Of a DNA stretch of 64,000 nt, positions 12,785 to 23,919 are shown piece by piece. Source of the DNA: Ailanthus altissimus (Eukaryota; Streptophyta; Magnoliopsida; Sapindales; Simaroubaceae); NCBI GenBank assembly GCA_946807835.1, contig OX327704.1, forward strand, positions 868,001 to 932,000, read 5' to 3'. The notes beneath the pieces are model-generated. The model did not search any database, was not told where the DNA came from, and worked only from the letters and a program-made list of their open reading frames with translations. Within the stretch, counting starts at the first letter, position 1. Every line of letters starts with the position of its first letter. The translations under genes were made by a program, and so were the position numbers.

Positions 12785-12988
12785 TTGTTACCCACTGGAT
12801 CAAATCAACAACTGTCTGCTCCTGTCCAACAATATGTGCTTCAATATTTCTCAACAGTCTCTATCACAGTTAGTGCAGATACTACCACAACGCTCTTTCT
12901 CAGCATCATAGTTGCTGCATCATTGACCACTTTAGCCACTATAGAACCCTTACCAAACCTTTTTTATGCACTTAATTTCTCCATTTGA
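12785..12988 (+). other. Short open frame inside the small LTR element
   Basis: A 67-codon frame rich in Thr, Ser and Ala lies in the interior of the non-autonomous LTR element. It is more complex in base composition than its neighbours and could be captured host sequence, but it matches no family I know and carries no targeting or catalytic motif. It is more likely not a gene. Confidence 0.2.
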
Positions 12989-13719
12989 AGAATAAGATTA
13001 GACTCTCCCCTCTAACCTTCTCTTTTTGACGAAGAAGACTGGACTCTCCTTTCGGAGCTCTATTTTGCAGGGGCATGATAAAGGAAATCAAAAGATTTTT
13101 TTAAATTTAAATTTATTTATTTTAAGAATTACTCTTTTTGACTTCTCAACCTATTAGATTTATTTCTCTTTTTAGATTTCTCTTTTTTCTATTTGATTTA
13201 TTCTTTTTAAGTTTATCTTTCTGTTTTAGTTCATTCCTACTAGGTTTATGCCTTCAGGTTTACCTTTTTTCTATTTTAGTTTATTGTAAACTCTTAAAAT
13301 ACTCAACCATTCATTAATGAGAATATAACAAACAATGCAATATTTTTTTCTCTATCTAAATCTCTGTAGTTAAGACATACGATAAGATTATTAATCGATT
13401 AATATAAAAGTTATAACAAGTATTTGTTAATTGTCTTCAACAATTTTGTTTTTGTTCTTTTTTAAAGTATGAAATGTGTCTTAAGATCATTAATTATTCA
13501 ACTCAACTATGGTGTGAAATTTAGATGTAACCATTAATCACAAAGTTTTATATAGAAGCACTCAATTCTATTTTCTTTTTCTTCGAAGGAATAAGTACTC
13601 AATTATATATATATATAAATATAATTTAGTAGATGATATTGTTTACCTTATGATAAACAATATTATTACTATTTGTGAATAAAAATTAAGTGACTGGATC
13701 TATGTATGCTTAGTACCCT

Positions 13720-14340
13720 ACTAGAAATGTGGATTACCTTAAATTCTCGAATAACTGAGGTTAGGTTTCGCCAAATAAAGCAAGGCTGAATTTGACTTAT
13801 AGTGAGCAAGATTTAAGATAAAAATAGGCTTTAAAATAGCAAGCGAACTATAGAATTTAGGTTACTTCATAGAGAAGAACGAGTGAATTTCAATAGTAAG
13901 GCTAAGAGATCAACAAGTAAAGATGAAATCTTGGGTTGAAAGTAAATAGTAGGATAGAAAGCTAAACAAAAGAGATTGTATTAATGTATTTATTGTGCTG
14001 AATTATGTATTACAATGAAATATTACGAATTTATATAGGTTATAAGAAGCTCTAATTCTAAAAAGAAAAGAAATCTATTCAAGAGAGAATTGTGTTCTTT
14101 GTGAGTTTTTGAGTTCTTTCTTGTAAAAGACATACTTTGTGAGTGCCTTGTGATTCAATAATAAAAAAGTAAGATCTTGATCTGCCGTGGACGTTAGCAA
14201 GTTGTCGAACCATATAAATTTTATGTATTTTCTTCTACTTTTTCTCTTTAGTTTATTCAATTGCTTGGTAGCTGTGTTATATACGTGAGTTTATTGCTTC
14301 CGCTTCAGTAGTATTGGTTGAAAGAAATTAGTCGTTTAGA
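13720..14340 (+). mobile_element. LTR relic, plus orientation
   Basis: From about 14090 to 14330 the sequence is the reverse complement, with changes, of the LTRs at 51264 and 61620. It has the words CTTTGTGAG, CCTTGTGATTCA, GATCTTGATCTGCCGTGGACGT and the CAAGTTGTCGAACCA block, and ends with GCTTCCGCTTCA. The part from 13720 to 14060 also looks LTR-like but could not be aligned to anything else here. Terminal sequences and a target duplication were not identified. Confidence 0.55.
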
Positions 14341-14761
14341 AAAAATATTTCTAGAGAGAGAGAAAAGCTTTATAATAATGCTTATTGCATGTGGGCAACC
14401 ATTTATAAATATGTAGAAAAGTTAAGACAAATTAAACACTATACTTTATTTTCTTTTTTTAAAAATTTTTGGTCATGAATCAAACAAAGAGAACAGACAC
14501 TCTCTAATTCTTTAATTTTTTTTATAATAAAAAGGTCTTAATTTCATTACAAAATGGTCCATGTTTGCAAATGTAAAAGCTAGTTACTAGCTAGTACGTT
14601 TCTATTTTGTCTACTATAGAATCTCTTATAGAGAAAATCCATCACTCCATTTGTTTGGTTTGAGTTTCAACATGTTAACATCTTAAAATTTAATTATATT
14701 AGGAATTTTTCTTAGTGCCTAACTTATCTAATTTTTGAAGAATTTTTTCACAGTACATGTT

Positions 14762-15149
14762 TGTTGAGTTGTTATCCTACATTAGTTAGAGTGAAAAATA
14801 ATAAGGTTTATAAGTAGAAGAGCCATTCCATCTAATATGTTAGTCTTTTTAGGTTGAATGTTTGAACCCTAGACCCAATCCCATAATAGTGGTATCAGAG
14901 TTGGGTTTTGAGGTCCAAAAAAGAAAGTTATGAGGTCCAATACAAAAAAAATGGACTCAATGTTGAATGAAAAATACCGGTGTTGCTCTCCCACCGAAAT
15001 TTTTTTTATTAGAATGAGGATTGTTGAGTTGTTGTCTCACATTGGTTAAGAGTGAGAAGATAATAAGATTTATAAGGAGAATGGTAACTTCGTCTAATAA
15101 ATTATTATTTTAGGTTGGATGTTTGGATCGTAAGCCCTATCCCCTAACA
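14762..15149 (+). mobile_element. TRIM retrotransposon with paired 127-bp LTRs
   Basis: Terminal repeats of 127 bp (14762-14888) and 128 bp (15022-15149) both begin TGTTGAGTTGTT and end TAATA or TAACA. The primer-binding site TGGTATCAGAGTT lies one base inside the left LTR (14890-14902), and a purine tract (AGAATGAGGA, 15011-15020) precedes the right LTR. The interior is only 133 bp and non-coding, which defines a terminal-repeat retrotransposon in miniature that depends on proteins from other elements. Flanking pentamers are ATGTT and ATGAG, a decayed target duplication at best. A further LTR start (TGTTGAGTTG) after a second purine tract occurs at 15187-15196. Confidence 0.87.
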
Positions 15150-15186
15150 ATGAGGCCAATCCCCTAACTTTGATTTAGAAGGGTAT

Positions 15187-15210
15187 TGTTGAGTTGCCAA
15201 AATTAAAAAA
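15187..15210 (+). mobile_element. Third TRIM LTR start (fragment)
   Basis: TGTTGAGTTG preceded by AGAAGGGTAT repeats the junction of the TRIM right LTR (AGAATGAGGAT then TGTTGAGTTG), but similarity ends after about ten bases. It suggests that a tandem LTR-interior-LTR-interior-LTR array once existed here and was truncated by the minisatellite. Confidence 0.5.
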
Positions 15211-15218
15211 TTATGGAA

Positions 15219-15480
15219 ACCAAAATGTAAACAAAAAAATTATTAAAAAAAAATCAAATTCCCAAAAGAAGAATAATTTCAACCAAAATGTAAACAAAAA
15301 AATAAAAAAATAATAATATCAAATTCCCAAAAGAAGAATAATTTCAACCAAAATGTAAACAAAAAAATAAAAATAAAATACTATCAAATTCCCAAAAGAA
15401 GAATAATTTCAACCAAAATGTAAACCAAAAAAAATAAAAATAAAATAATATCAAATTCCCAAAAGAAGAATAATTTCAAC
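15219..15480 (+). repeat. Minisatellite, four units of 63-68 bp
   Basis: Units begin at 15219, 15282, 15347 and 15412 with ACCAAAATGTAAAC. Each continues through an A-rich run of variable length to CAAATTCCCAAAAGAAGAAT and ends AATTTCA. The non-A-rich parts are almost identical, which suggests recent expansion. The array abuts exon 1 of the WSD relic and lies where its first intron would be. Confidence 0.9.
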
Positions 15481-15770
15481 CATGCTATGCTTGATATACA
15501 GTAATTAATGGTATAAAAAATTATGTGAAACTAGGGTGGTTGATCAAAGTTTGCTTCAATCCTTCTTTGATAACACCAGGGTTAATATGGCAGTTGAAAT
15601 TTGGCGCATGAAACAACCTAGCTGCTGGGCTCAAAGCCTCTTCATCCCTGCTCGTTGCTTCGGCGCCGTTGCCGTTGCTGTTGACCATTTTTCAGCTCTC
15701 TGATCTTCTTATTCTCTTTCGAGTAATTGATGAAGCGAATAGCGATAGTCAAAAGTTGAAGGCAAGGGGC

Positions 15771-15782
15771 TCTTTATTTATA
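15771..15782 (-). promoter_or_regulatory. Surviving TATA box of the WSD relic
   Basis: TATAAATAAAGA on the minus strand, about 83 bases upstream of the relic ATG at 15688. The intact paralogue has TATAAATAGA in the equivalent place. Confidence 0.5.
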
Positions 15783-15799
15783 AAGAACTGAAATTTTGC

Positions 15800-16589
15800 C
15801 GCATGTCCCTTGGTCTTGTTAATTAAAGAAACAATGTAGCTAATGGTATTATTTATTACTTGCTCTTCTATGAAAATGATGTAAATTAATTTTTTATTTT
15901 TTTTTCTATAAAGGAAAATTACCACTTTTTTACTTGTATTTTTTTTTATCTGTACTATTTAATTTCTCATTTTTTTAATATTAGCTATTTATCCATCAGT
16001 TATGACAACACTAATGAAAAAATATAATGGTTTTTTTATAAAATTAATTTTTAATTTAATAAAATATTTTAAAAGATGTATATATATATTTTACTTTTAA
16101 AGGTAGTATGACTTTTAGTGTAATTTTTAATAAATTTATTTTTATCTTTTAATGGGATAGATATTTTAATTTTATTTTTACGAGTATGAATGTAATTTTA
16201 TGATATTTATTTATAATTTTAAGGGTAACACGCGGCCAATGGCCACCTTACTTGCATGTGACTTAATGCCACGCACGCGAGACATACTTGACAACTTTAA
16301 GAGAAATGAGAATGATTGGTAAATTGGCACGTGCTAAATTAAAGTATTAGGCATAATGTTCAATTGGTGGCTTCTTTTTATTGCCTTTGTGGGCGGCATG
16401 GCTTAGTGTAATAAAAGGCAATGAATTTGCTTCATTCTTGTATGCAAGAGACGAGAAGAAACAGAAGCAAATTGAGAGTAGAAAAAAAAAAAAAAAAGAA
16501 GAAAGAAAATAAGAAATAAGAGAAAGAGAGGTCGAGAGAGAAATAAAGAAATAAAAAGGAAAATGATAAGAATTATATTTGGGTATTTA
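15800..16589. other. Intergenic, no gene recognised
   Basis: AT-rich DNA between the WSD relic promoter and the copia element. A more GC-rich patch at 16225-16280 carries a CGCG-containing stretch, and 16480-16560 is a purine-rich low-complexity run. A minus-strand frame at 16403-16684 is low-complexity Phe/Leu sequence that enters the LTR and is not a gene. Confidence 0.5.
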
Positions 16590-16594
16590 GATTT

Positions 16595-16883
16595 TGTTAG
16601 AGAATGATCATTGATTGCATCAATCTTCTGATGGATTAGTTGTAAATGATTGCGTTTGATACAATTGGATTTCTTCTCAGTCACGTTACTGTAACTTGGT
16701 TAAACAAACAAAGATAAGTTTCATATCTCTCAAGTATGTATTGATAAGGATAATGTCTAATTCTTTATAAAGATAAGTGACCTTATCATTATAATGCAAA
16801 GCAGTATAAATATCATTGTAAACAATGTATTGAGTTATTGAATATATAATCAAAATTCTCTGTTGATCTTTAAGATTTTATCT
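16595..16883 (+). repeat. 5' LTR of the copia element
   Basis: Begins TGTTAGAGAATGATCA and ends near TTTTATCT. It shares words such as CAGTCACGTTACTGTA and AAGCAGTATAAATATCATTG with the right LTR. A segment of roughly 20 bases near the start is absent from the right copy. CAGTATAAATATC is a likely TATA element at about 16800. Confidence 0.88.
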
Positions 16884-18080
16884 TATAGCATACAATATGA
16901 TCCTACACACCAAATAGCTATCTCAGAACAGTTCGCAAGTTCATACATGATCAATTAAACTAATGCCTCTCTAACGAACTCCACCAACTAGACTAGTGTT
17001 ATCACTCTTTTCAACAACTTTGCTAATCTTAAACTTGATAGATAGAATTTTTTGATTTGAAAGTCCCAAATACTACTAGTTATTCGCGGTCATGGTCCTG
17101 AATACTTCATCAATGGGAGCGCCTAAAATTTGACTAATTTACAATCACGATTGATGAACAAAACAACACCATTACAACTCCTAATACTGAGTATGCTCTT
17201 TGGATAAAGTAAGACTAACTGTTACTCAATTGAATTCTATTTGCAATGCCAAAAGGAATGATAGGGACTATGGTCAATTGCAAGACTTATGAACTCTAGA
17301 TTGTCATTGAGAGATTGTTTTCATCTCAATCAAAGGCTAGGATACTGTAGTTGAGAATGCAACTTTAAACTACCAAAAAGGATGGACTATTATTAGTAAG
17401 TGATTATTTTTTCAAAATGAAAACCTTGGCTGACTACTTAGTTGCCGCGGGGAATCAAATTGATGATGATGATCTTATCCTATACATATTAGCTAGGTTT
17501 GGTTCAGACTTTGACTCAGTTGTAGTCAATATTACTTATAGAAATGAACTACCCTCACTCTAAGAAGCATTTTCCATGCTACTCAACCATGAGAGTAGGA
17601 TAAACTAACTCACTGTACATTCAAATATTGATATACAAGTCAACCTTATCCAAGGAAACGTCACTTCGGGTTAATTTCAAAATGGCCAGAAAAGAAATAA
17701 TGGAGGTAGCGGTAATAGCTTTAGAGGCAGAGGTAAGGCAAGTGGTGGAGACAAAAATATATACAGCAACAAAAATAAAACCAACAATAGCAGCACCAAT
17801 CTAAGGCCAGTGTGCCAAATTTATGATAAAACAAGCCATACTACAACCACTTGTTGGCATAGACTTGATGACAGCTATACTGGACAACATAAAGGTAATT
17901 AATCTTCTTCTTTGTCAACTTATATGACAGCTTCTAAATACATTATTGATCAAGGGTGGTATATAGATAATGGTGCTACAACCTACCTAACAAATAAAAC
18001 AAGTAATTTTAATTCCAGAAATGAATACAGAGGCAATGAACAAGTAACAGTGGCAAATGGTAACACACACACACACACTC

Positions 18081-18357
<277 letters not shown>

Positions 18358-20136
18358 ATCCCATTTTTCTTGAATTTTATAACAATTATTGGCTTATAAA
18401 GGACAAGAGATAGGGAAAAGTGTTCCTGGAAGGATATGCTAAGGATAGGCTGTACTAGTTACCTTTCAGGAAGATTCCTCATTCAAATGTGCTAAACAAA
18501 GCTCTATCACTTTCTGCTGAAGTCAATAAGGATAATTTCTCCAAGTTAAGTTCAGAGCATACTCTAAGTGTTTATTCTAAGGCTTTCCTAGACACTATAT
18601 TAGAAAGAAATAAGTCTTCAAGTAATTTTAACTTACTGCATAAAAGGTTAGGACATCTTAACCACAATGTACTCAAGGAAGTTGTAAAAGCTTGTAAAGA
18701 CATTAGTCAATTTAGTAAAATTTATTTTCCTTCCAAAACTAATCTTAATTTCTGCACACATTGCCAACATGAAAAATTTCATAGACTGCACCATCAAACA
18801 TTGATAACAAAGCACAAAAACTACTAGAGCCAATACATACAGATATGTGGGGCCTTGCTATTATTAATTTAACTCAAGGACATAAATACTACATAAGCTT
18901 CATAGATGACTTCACAAGATACACTTGAGTATATCCTTTAACTAGTAAAGTAGAAATCCAATATGTTTTCATGCAATTTAAGACATTTGTTGAAAAATAG
19001 TTTGAGCAACTTATCAAGGAGTGCAATCAAATTGAGGTGGTCAGTTTAGACCACTCCTCAAATATCTAAATTAATAAGGAATTAATTTTAGACATCCATG
19101 CCTACATAATCATCACCAAAATAGAAAAATTAAAAGAAAACATAGGCATTTGATAGAAACTGCATTAAGTTTACTCTCACAAGAATTAATGACAATGAAA
19201 TTCCAGTGGGAAGTAGTTGAAACAACTGCCTATTTAATAAATAGAATGTCAACTCCTACTTTAAATCAACTCTCACTATTCTAGAGATTATTTCATACTA
19301 GACCTGACTACTATTTTCTTAAATTTTTTGGATATAGTTGCCTCAGGGCCTCATAAAGAGTTTACTTTGCTAAAAATATCAATTTTTATGAAGAAAAGTC
19401 CTCTTTTAAAGAGGACCCTAACTTTAGCCATCAATCTGTCACCAAATTCATCACCACTATTAATCCTCAGTCAACACTTCCACTACACTAAGAATGGGGA
19501 CACTTTATGATAGGTAAACAAAAATAACTCATACTATAACAAGGAAATTTGGAATCACCTAAAGCTATCTCTATACCCTTTACCAATGTTCAAATCTCAA
19601 ATGATCAATCCCCTATACTAGTTTCCATTACACCATCTATTTCTTAAAACACAGAGTAGATGCCTGTTTCTAGTGAACCATACAACCTTTAAAATAGACC
19701 AAAACCATCTACAACACTAGCAAACAAAATCTCTCTCCAACCCACACATTATATGATCACTAGGGCTAAGGTTAAAGTTTTCAAGCCTAAAACCTTCTTT
19801 AGTGATACTGTAACCATTACCATTATCACTTATTCACTACCTGCAACTTAAAAGAGGCTTTACTGATGAAAGGTGAACAAATGGAATGAAAACATAATAC
19901 TCAGAACTGGTAAAATAACACATTTGGGATCTAGGGCCTTTCTTTAATCAGAAGCTCATTCGAAACAACTGGGTATATAAGATAAAATATCTACCAGATA
20001 GTCATATAGATAGATTTAAAGCCAAGTTAGTCATTAAAGGGTATCATCAAATTGCAAGCCTTGACTATAATGAAACCTAGAGTCCAATAGCTAAGTCACT
20101 AATTATCCGAGTCCTCTTGAGTTTAGCAGTAATTAA

Positions 20137-22500
20137 TGTTAAAGTTGAGGCTTACGTGTCATTTCAATATTGCATGAATATTAATTATTTAATATTTATA
20201 CAATAAATATTTTAAATAAAATTGTTACTATTAAACATATATGGTACAATGCTTTAACGTTAGAAACATTGTATGATCTGAAGGAGTTTAGATTTAGTCT
20301 AAAGGAGTTTAGATCAGGGGTAAGAGTTAGCAACGCTGAGAGTTATAAATGCTGAGAGTTAGCACAGTTAAGAGTTAGTAGGAAATAAGAGTAAGTAAAA
20401 TTTAAGGAGTTAAATTCTTGTCTGTAATGGGACAAAGACCTAAGGGTATACTAGTAATGACATAGTTGCAAAGAGTTGTAATAGGTGCTAAAAAATATCA
20501 TTATACAAGTATGTTCGTAAACACTATGTCTATGATCTATTTTTATGATGTGGGTATATTATATAGATTAATGTATGTCTATATCTATAGGGTATATATG
20601 GTTATTCTTAACTGACTATGAGCTTAGAGCTCGTATAGACATGTGAGTATTTAGTCAGGACTGGATACTGAACAGACTCACAAGGACCTCAATAGACATC
20701 TTATGAAGCCGTCAATGGTAAGTCCTCTCGAGTTGAGTAGTATTCGTGATCTTTTAACCTGAGCGCCAATATGGGCTTGTGAATGATCTACTATACTTTG
20801 GTTCCACGGATGTCAAAGACCTTTTATGGTTTGACCACTATATGTCGCTGGGTATAGTCTGATGCTCATAGAGTCCTGTGTATGTAGATATGGGATCCGT
20901 CAGCTCTAATAAGGGAGTTGTATATTTTAATACTCCGAGATTGTATTTTAAAAAGTCTTGTGGCCATAAACATATAACCCCTGAAAAAGAGTTTTCCACA
21001 GTGTTAAATAATATCACAAAGGAGCTTGCAGATATTATTTTATGAAAATACAAATCTGGAGTTATGCTCACAGTTGAGCACATAAAGATTTGATGGTGAT
21101 AATCTATATCTCTGCTTTCTAAGATATAGGTGACGGAAGGATTATACGTATGCATTATGATCTTAGCTTGTATGGTCTAATGCGCTGATTTGTAATATCC
21201 GTGACGTGTGTATAGGGCATCGATCATGGACTCATAGAATAATTCTATTTAAAAAATCGAGTGTGGACTTAGGGACTCCCGTAATATAACCTTATGCGTT
21301 GTGTACTGGGGTAACGTACTAGATTGAATTGTTCAATCTAGTAATTTTTAGCAAAATTAAATATTTATTTCAGAAACCCTCAGGATACGTGCATGTCAAT
21401 ACTTAAGAGTTAAGTATATTAATTAGTTAACAATTATTGTTGACCAATTAAATATTGACACATGGTGCATAATGAGTCTTCAGTTAAGTTTACCCAAGTG
21501 TGTGGTTAGGTGGGATCCACTTTGGGTTAACTTGATAACAAAAAAAAAGGCTTAAGGGTAATTTCACTGAATTGATTATTTAATTGTGACATAATCAAAA
21601 TATTTATTTAATTAATTGTTAAATAAATGTTTAACTTAATTATGGTTAATTGTTAACCATGTAGTTAGGTTAAAGATTAATTAACATTACTGAATTGTTA
21701 AGTTAAAGTTAATCAAACTTAGGTTAGTTAGTTAACTAAGGTTAAGTTAGTTAGATATTTAAGTTGCTTAATTATTAACTTAACCAAATTTTAACTTAAC
21801 TAAAGTTAATAATTAACTTTGGTTAAGTTAAATATCTAAAATTAAAGTGAAATTAAATACAAATGCAAATGAAATTAAAGTCATTTGTTATATAAGTTAA
21901 ATGATACAAAAATTTGGTAAAGTTGTTTTATGCATGGCCGCCATTTTTGAGAGAGAAAAAAAAGAGAAATTTGTTTCTTTGTAAATTAAGTTCAATTGTT
22001 GCATTTTACTATTCACCTTCTTCTTTAATAAGGGTTAGGCCATTAAAATAAAATGGGCATTTATTTTAATTGTTCAAGAGCTGATTAGTGATGAAATAAA
22101 TAACTAATAATTTAAGTGATAAACTAGAGATTAAGAGTTAATATCAGGGTTTAAGTATTAAACTAATCTTAGAATTAAAGTTTTTATTCTAGTTAATCAA
22201 GCCCACCTCTTTTGATTGCTAGAATTGTCAACAGGTTCATTTCGGGTGGAGCTCCACCTTAATCCATTCTAAAGGTTTGCGAGGTGATTATTCTCAATCT
22301 TAGTATTAATGTGATTAATATACTTTAAAAAATTTTATTATTGTAATGATGCAAAATTTAAATGTGTTCATTGTTTTAGGAAATTAGATTTCCTTCTTCC
22401 GCTACGTATATATTTATGTATGAGATGCATAGATTATATATATTTGAATAATGGATACGCACCACATGTATGCACCCTTAGTTTTAATAGGCACCTAATA
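20137..22500. mobile_element. 2.36 kb non-coding LTR-like insert (solo LTR or LARD)
   Basis: Interrupts reverse transcriptase of the surrounding copia. It begins TGTTAAAGTTG and ends CACCTAATA, compatible with TGTTA...TAACA termini after one change. The pentamer ATTAA flanks both sides (20132-20136 and 22501-22505). It contains no gag or pol similarity and no long reading frame. A related sequence starts at 46122 with TGTTAGAGTTGG and stays alignable for about 1.6 kb, so this is a family. The part from 21590 to 21840 is dense in TTAACTTAA-type words that form long imperfect inverted repeats. The simplest reading is a solo LTR of a large element; a complete LARD-type unit is the alternative. 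Confidence 0.75.
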
Positions 22501-23647
22501 ATTAAAAGATAGAATATTCAATAGCTAGATGTAAACTATGCTTTTCTACATAGTTTAAAACAAGCTCTAAAAGCTTGGTTTGAAAAACTCAAAGGAGCCT
22601 TAATCAGCTAGGGATTCTCAAATGCACAATCAAACTATACACTATTTATTCAGTAGAATCAAGGACACACTCCTTATGTGCTCATCTATGTTGATGATAT
22701 TCTTGTCATTAGTGATGATCTTAAGACTATGCAACAAGTTATTGTAGATCTTAATAGCCAATTTACTTTAAAGGATCTGAGGCCAATCCACTATTTTCTT
22801 GGAATTGAAGTCACAAGAGATGACCATGGTGTAAAGTTATGCCAAAGCAAGTACATCAATGATCTCCTGTATAAAACTAACCTTAGTGAAGTAAACAGTT
22901 GCCCTACACCTATGATTACTGGTCAAAAACTAAACAAAGAAATAGGAGATCCTTTTCCAAACTTTACATTGTATAGAAGCACAATTGGGGCACTACAATA
23001 TCTCACAATAACCAGACTAAAAATAGCTTTTGCTGTCAACAAACTCAATCAATTTTTAGAGTGTCCTTTATCTATTCACTAGCAAGCATGTAAATGGATA
23101 CTTAAGTATCTCAAAGGAACTAAAGATCAAGGTTTATTCATCTCCAATCATGGAAAAATATCCTTGATAATATACAGTGATGCTGATTGAACATGTGATA
23201 CAGCAGATAAAAAATCAATTGAAGGCTATTGCATATTCCTTGATAACAACCTGATCTCATGGTCCTCTAAAAAGTAAACAGTGGTTTCTATATCTAGTTG
23301 TGAAGCAGAATACAAAGCCCTTGTTCACACAACTACTAAAGTATGTTGGTTAAAATCTTTTTTGACAGAGATGAAAATCACTCTCTTTGGTATTCCTTGA
23401 ATTCTACATGACAACATAAGTGCAGTGGCCTTAGCTTTCAATCTTGTGCATCATGGAAGAACAAAGCATATGAAGATAGACATCCACTTTATTTGAGAAA
23501 AAGTCAGCAACAAAGATGTCATTTTGCATCATCAGCCATCTACTAAACAAACAACAGATATACTTACTAAGGCTTTAGTTGGAAGTAAGTTCCACTACTT
23601 TAAACATAAGCTGAAAGTCAACTCCTCACACTCCAGCTTGAGAGGGA

Positions 23648-23914
23648 TGTTAGAGAATGATCATTTATTGCTTGTAAATGATTAAGTTTGATCCAATTGG
23701 ATTTCTTCTCGGTCACGTTACTGTACTTGGTTAAACAAACAAAGATAAGTTTGATATCTCTTAAGTATGTATTGATAAGGATAAAATCTAGTTTGTTGTA
23801 AAGATAAACTACCTTATCATTATACTACAAAGCAGTATAAATATCATTGTAAACAAAGTATTGAGATATCGAATATACAAGCAAAATTCTCTGTTGCTTT
23901 TTAAGATTTTATCT
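23648..23914 (+). repeat. 3' LTR of the copia element
   Basis: Starts TGTTAGAGAATGATCA directly after the polypurine tract and ends TTTTATCT before the GATTT target duplication. It differs from the left LTR by the small deletion and several substitutions, so the insertion is not recent. Confidence 0.88.
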
Positions 23915-23919
23915 GATTT

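Larger units (their letters stand above)
11599..13368 (+). mobile_element. Non-autonomous LTR element (TRIM/LARD-like)
   Basis: Two direct repeats of about 272 bp (11599-11870) and 293 bp (13076-13368) begin TGATAA and end CTCTGTA; they align along their whole length but have diverged. Immediately inside the left repeat is TTGTATCAGAACTTC (11871-11885), close to the tRNA-Met primer-binding consensus TGGTATCAGAGC. Immediately before the right repeat is a purine-containing tract (TTTGCAGGGGCA, 13064-13075) in the polypurine position. The 1.2 kb interior has no gag or pol similarity. The five bases on each side (CTTGT and GTTAA) do not match, so the target duplication is lost or the ends are off by a few bases. 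The element sits inside the WSD relic. Confidence 0.7.
10399..15688 (-). pseudogene. WSD-type acyltransferase pseudogene (exons 5, 4 and 1 left)
   Basis: Minus-strand relic of a second copy of the gene at 52476-57242. Exon 1 lies at 15688-15521 and starts MVNSNGNG, with EALSPAARLFHAPNFNCHI as the shared motif. Compared with the intact copy it lacks about eleven residues after NCHI, in frame, and it runs into a TAA right after HPSF. Exon 4 remains at about 10882-10763 and exon 5 at about 10620-10399 (ALADMMA, GYILIPFIIA), both with frameshifts and altered splice ends. Exons 2, 3, 6 and 7 are missing, including the HHxxxDG catalytic exon. A TATA box (TATAAATAAAGA, 15782-15771) survives upstream of exon 1. 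The intervening DNA holds two small LTR elements, an LTR relic and a minisatellite. The gene is dead. Confidence 0.88.

Noticed and set aside
14890..14902. TGGTATCAGAGTT considered as part of a tRNA gene
   Set aside because: It is the primer-binding site of the TRIM; no cloverleaf-forming sequence surrounds it.
15219..15480. Short direct repeats considered as a CRISPR array
   Set aside because: The whole unit repeats without unique spacers, and this is eukaryotic DNA; it is a minisatellite.
16403..16684. Minus-strand frame across the copia LTR start
   Set aside because: Low-complexity Phe/Leu run from a purine-rich tract plus LTR sequence.
20838..21155. 105-codon minus-strand frame in the LTR-like insert
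   Set aside because: No domain, and copy B does not keep it open; chance frame in non-coding repeat DNA.
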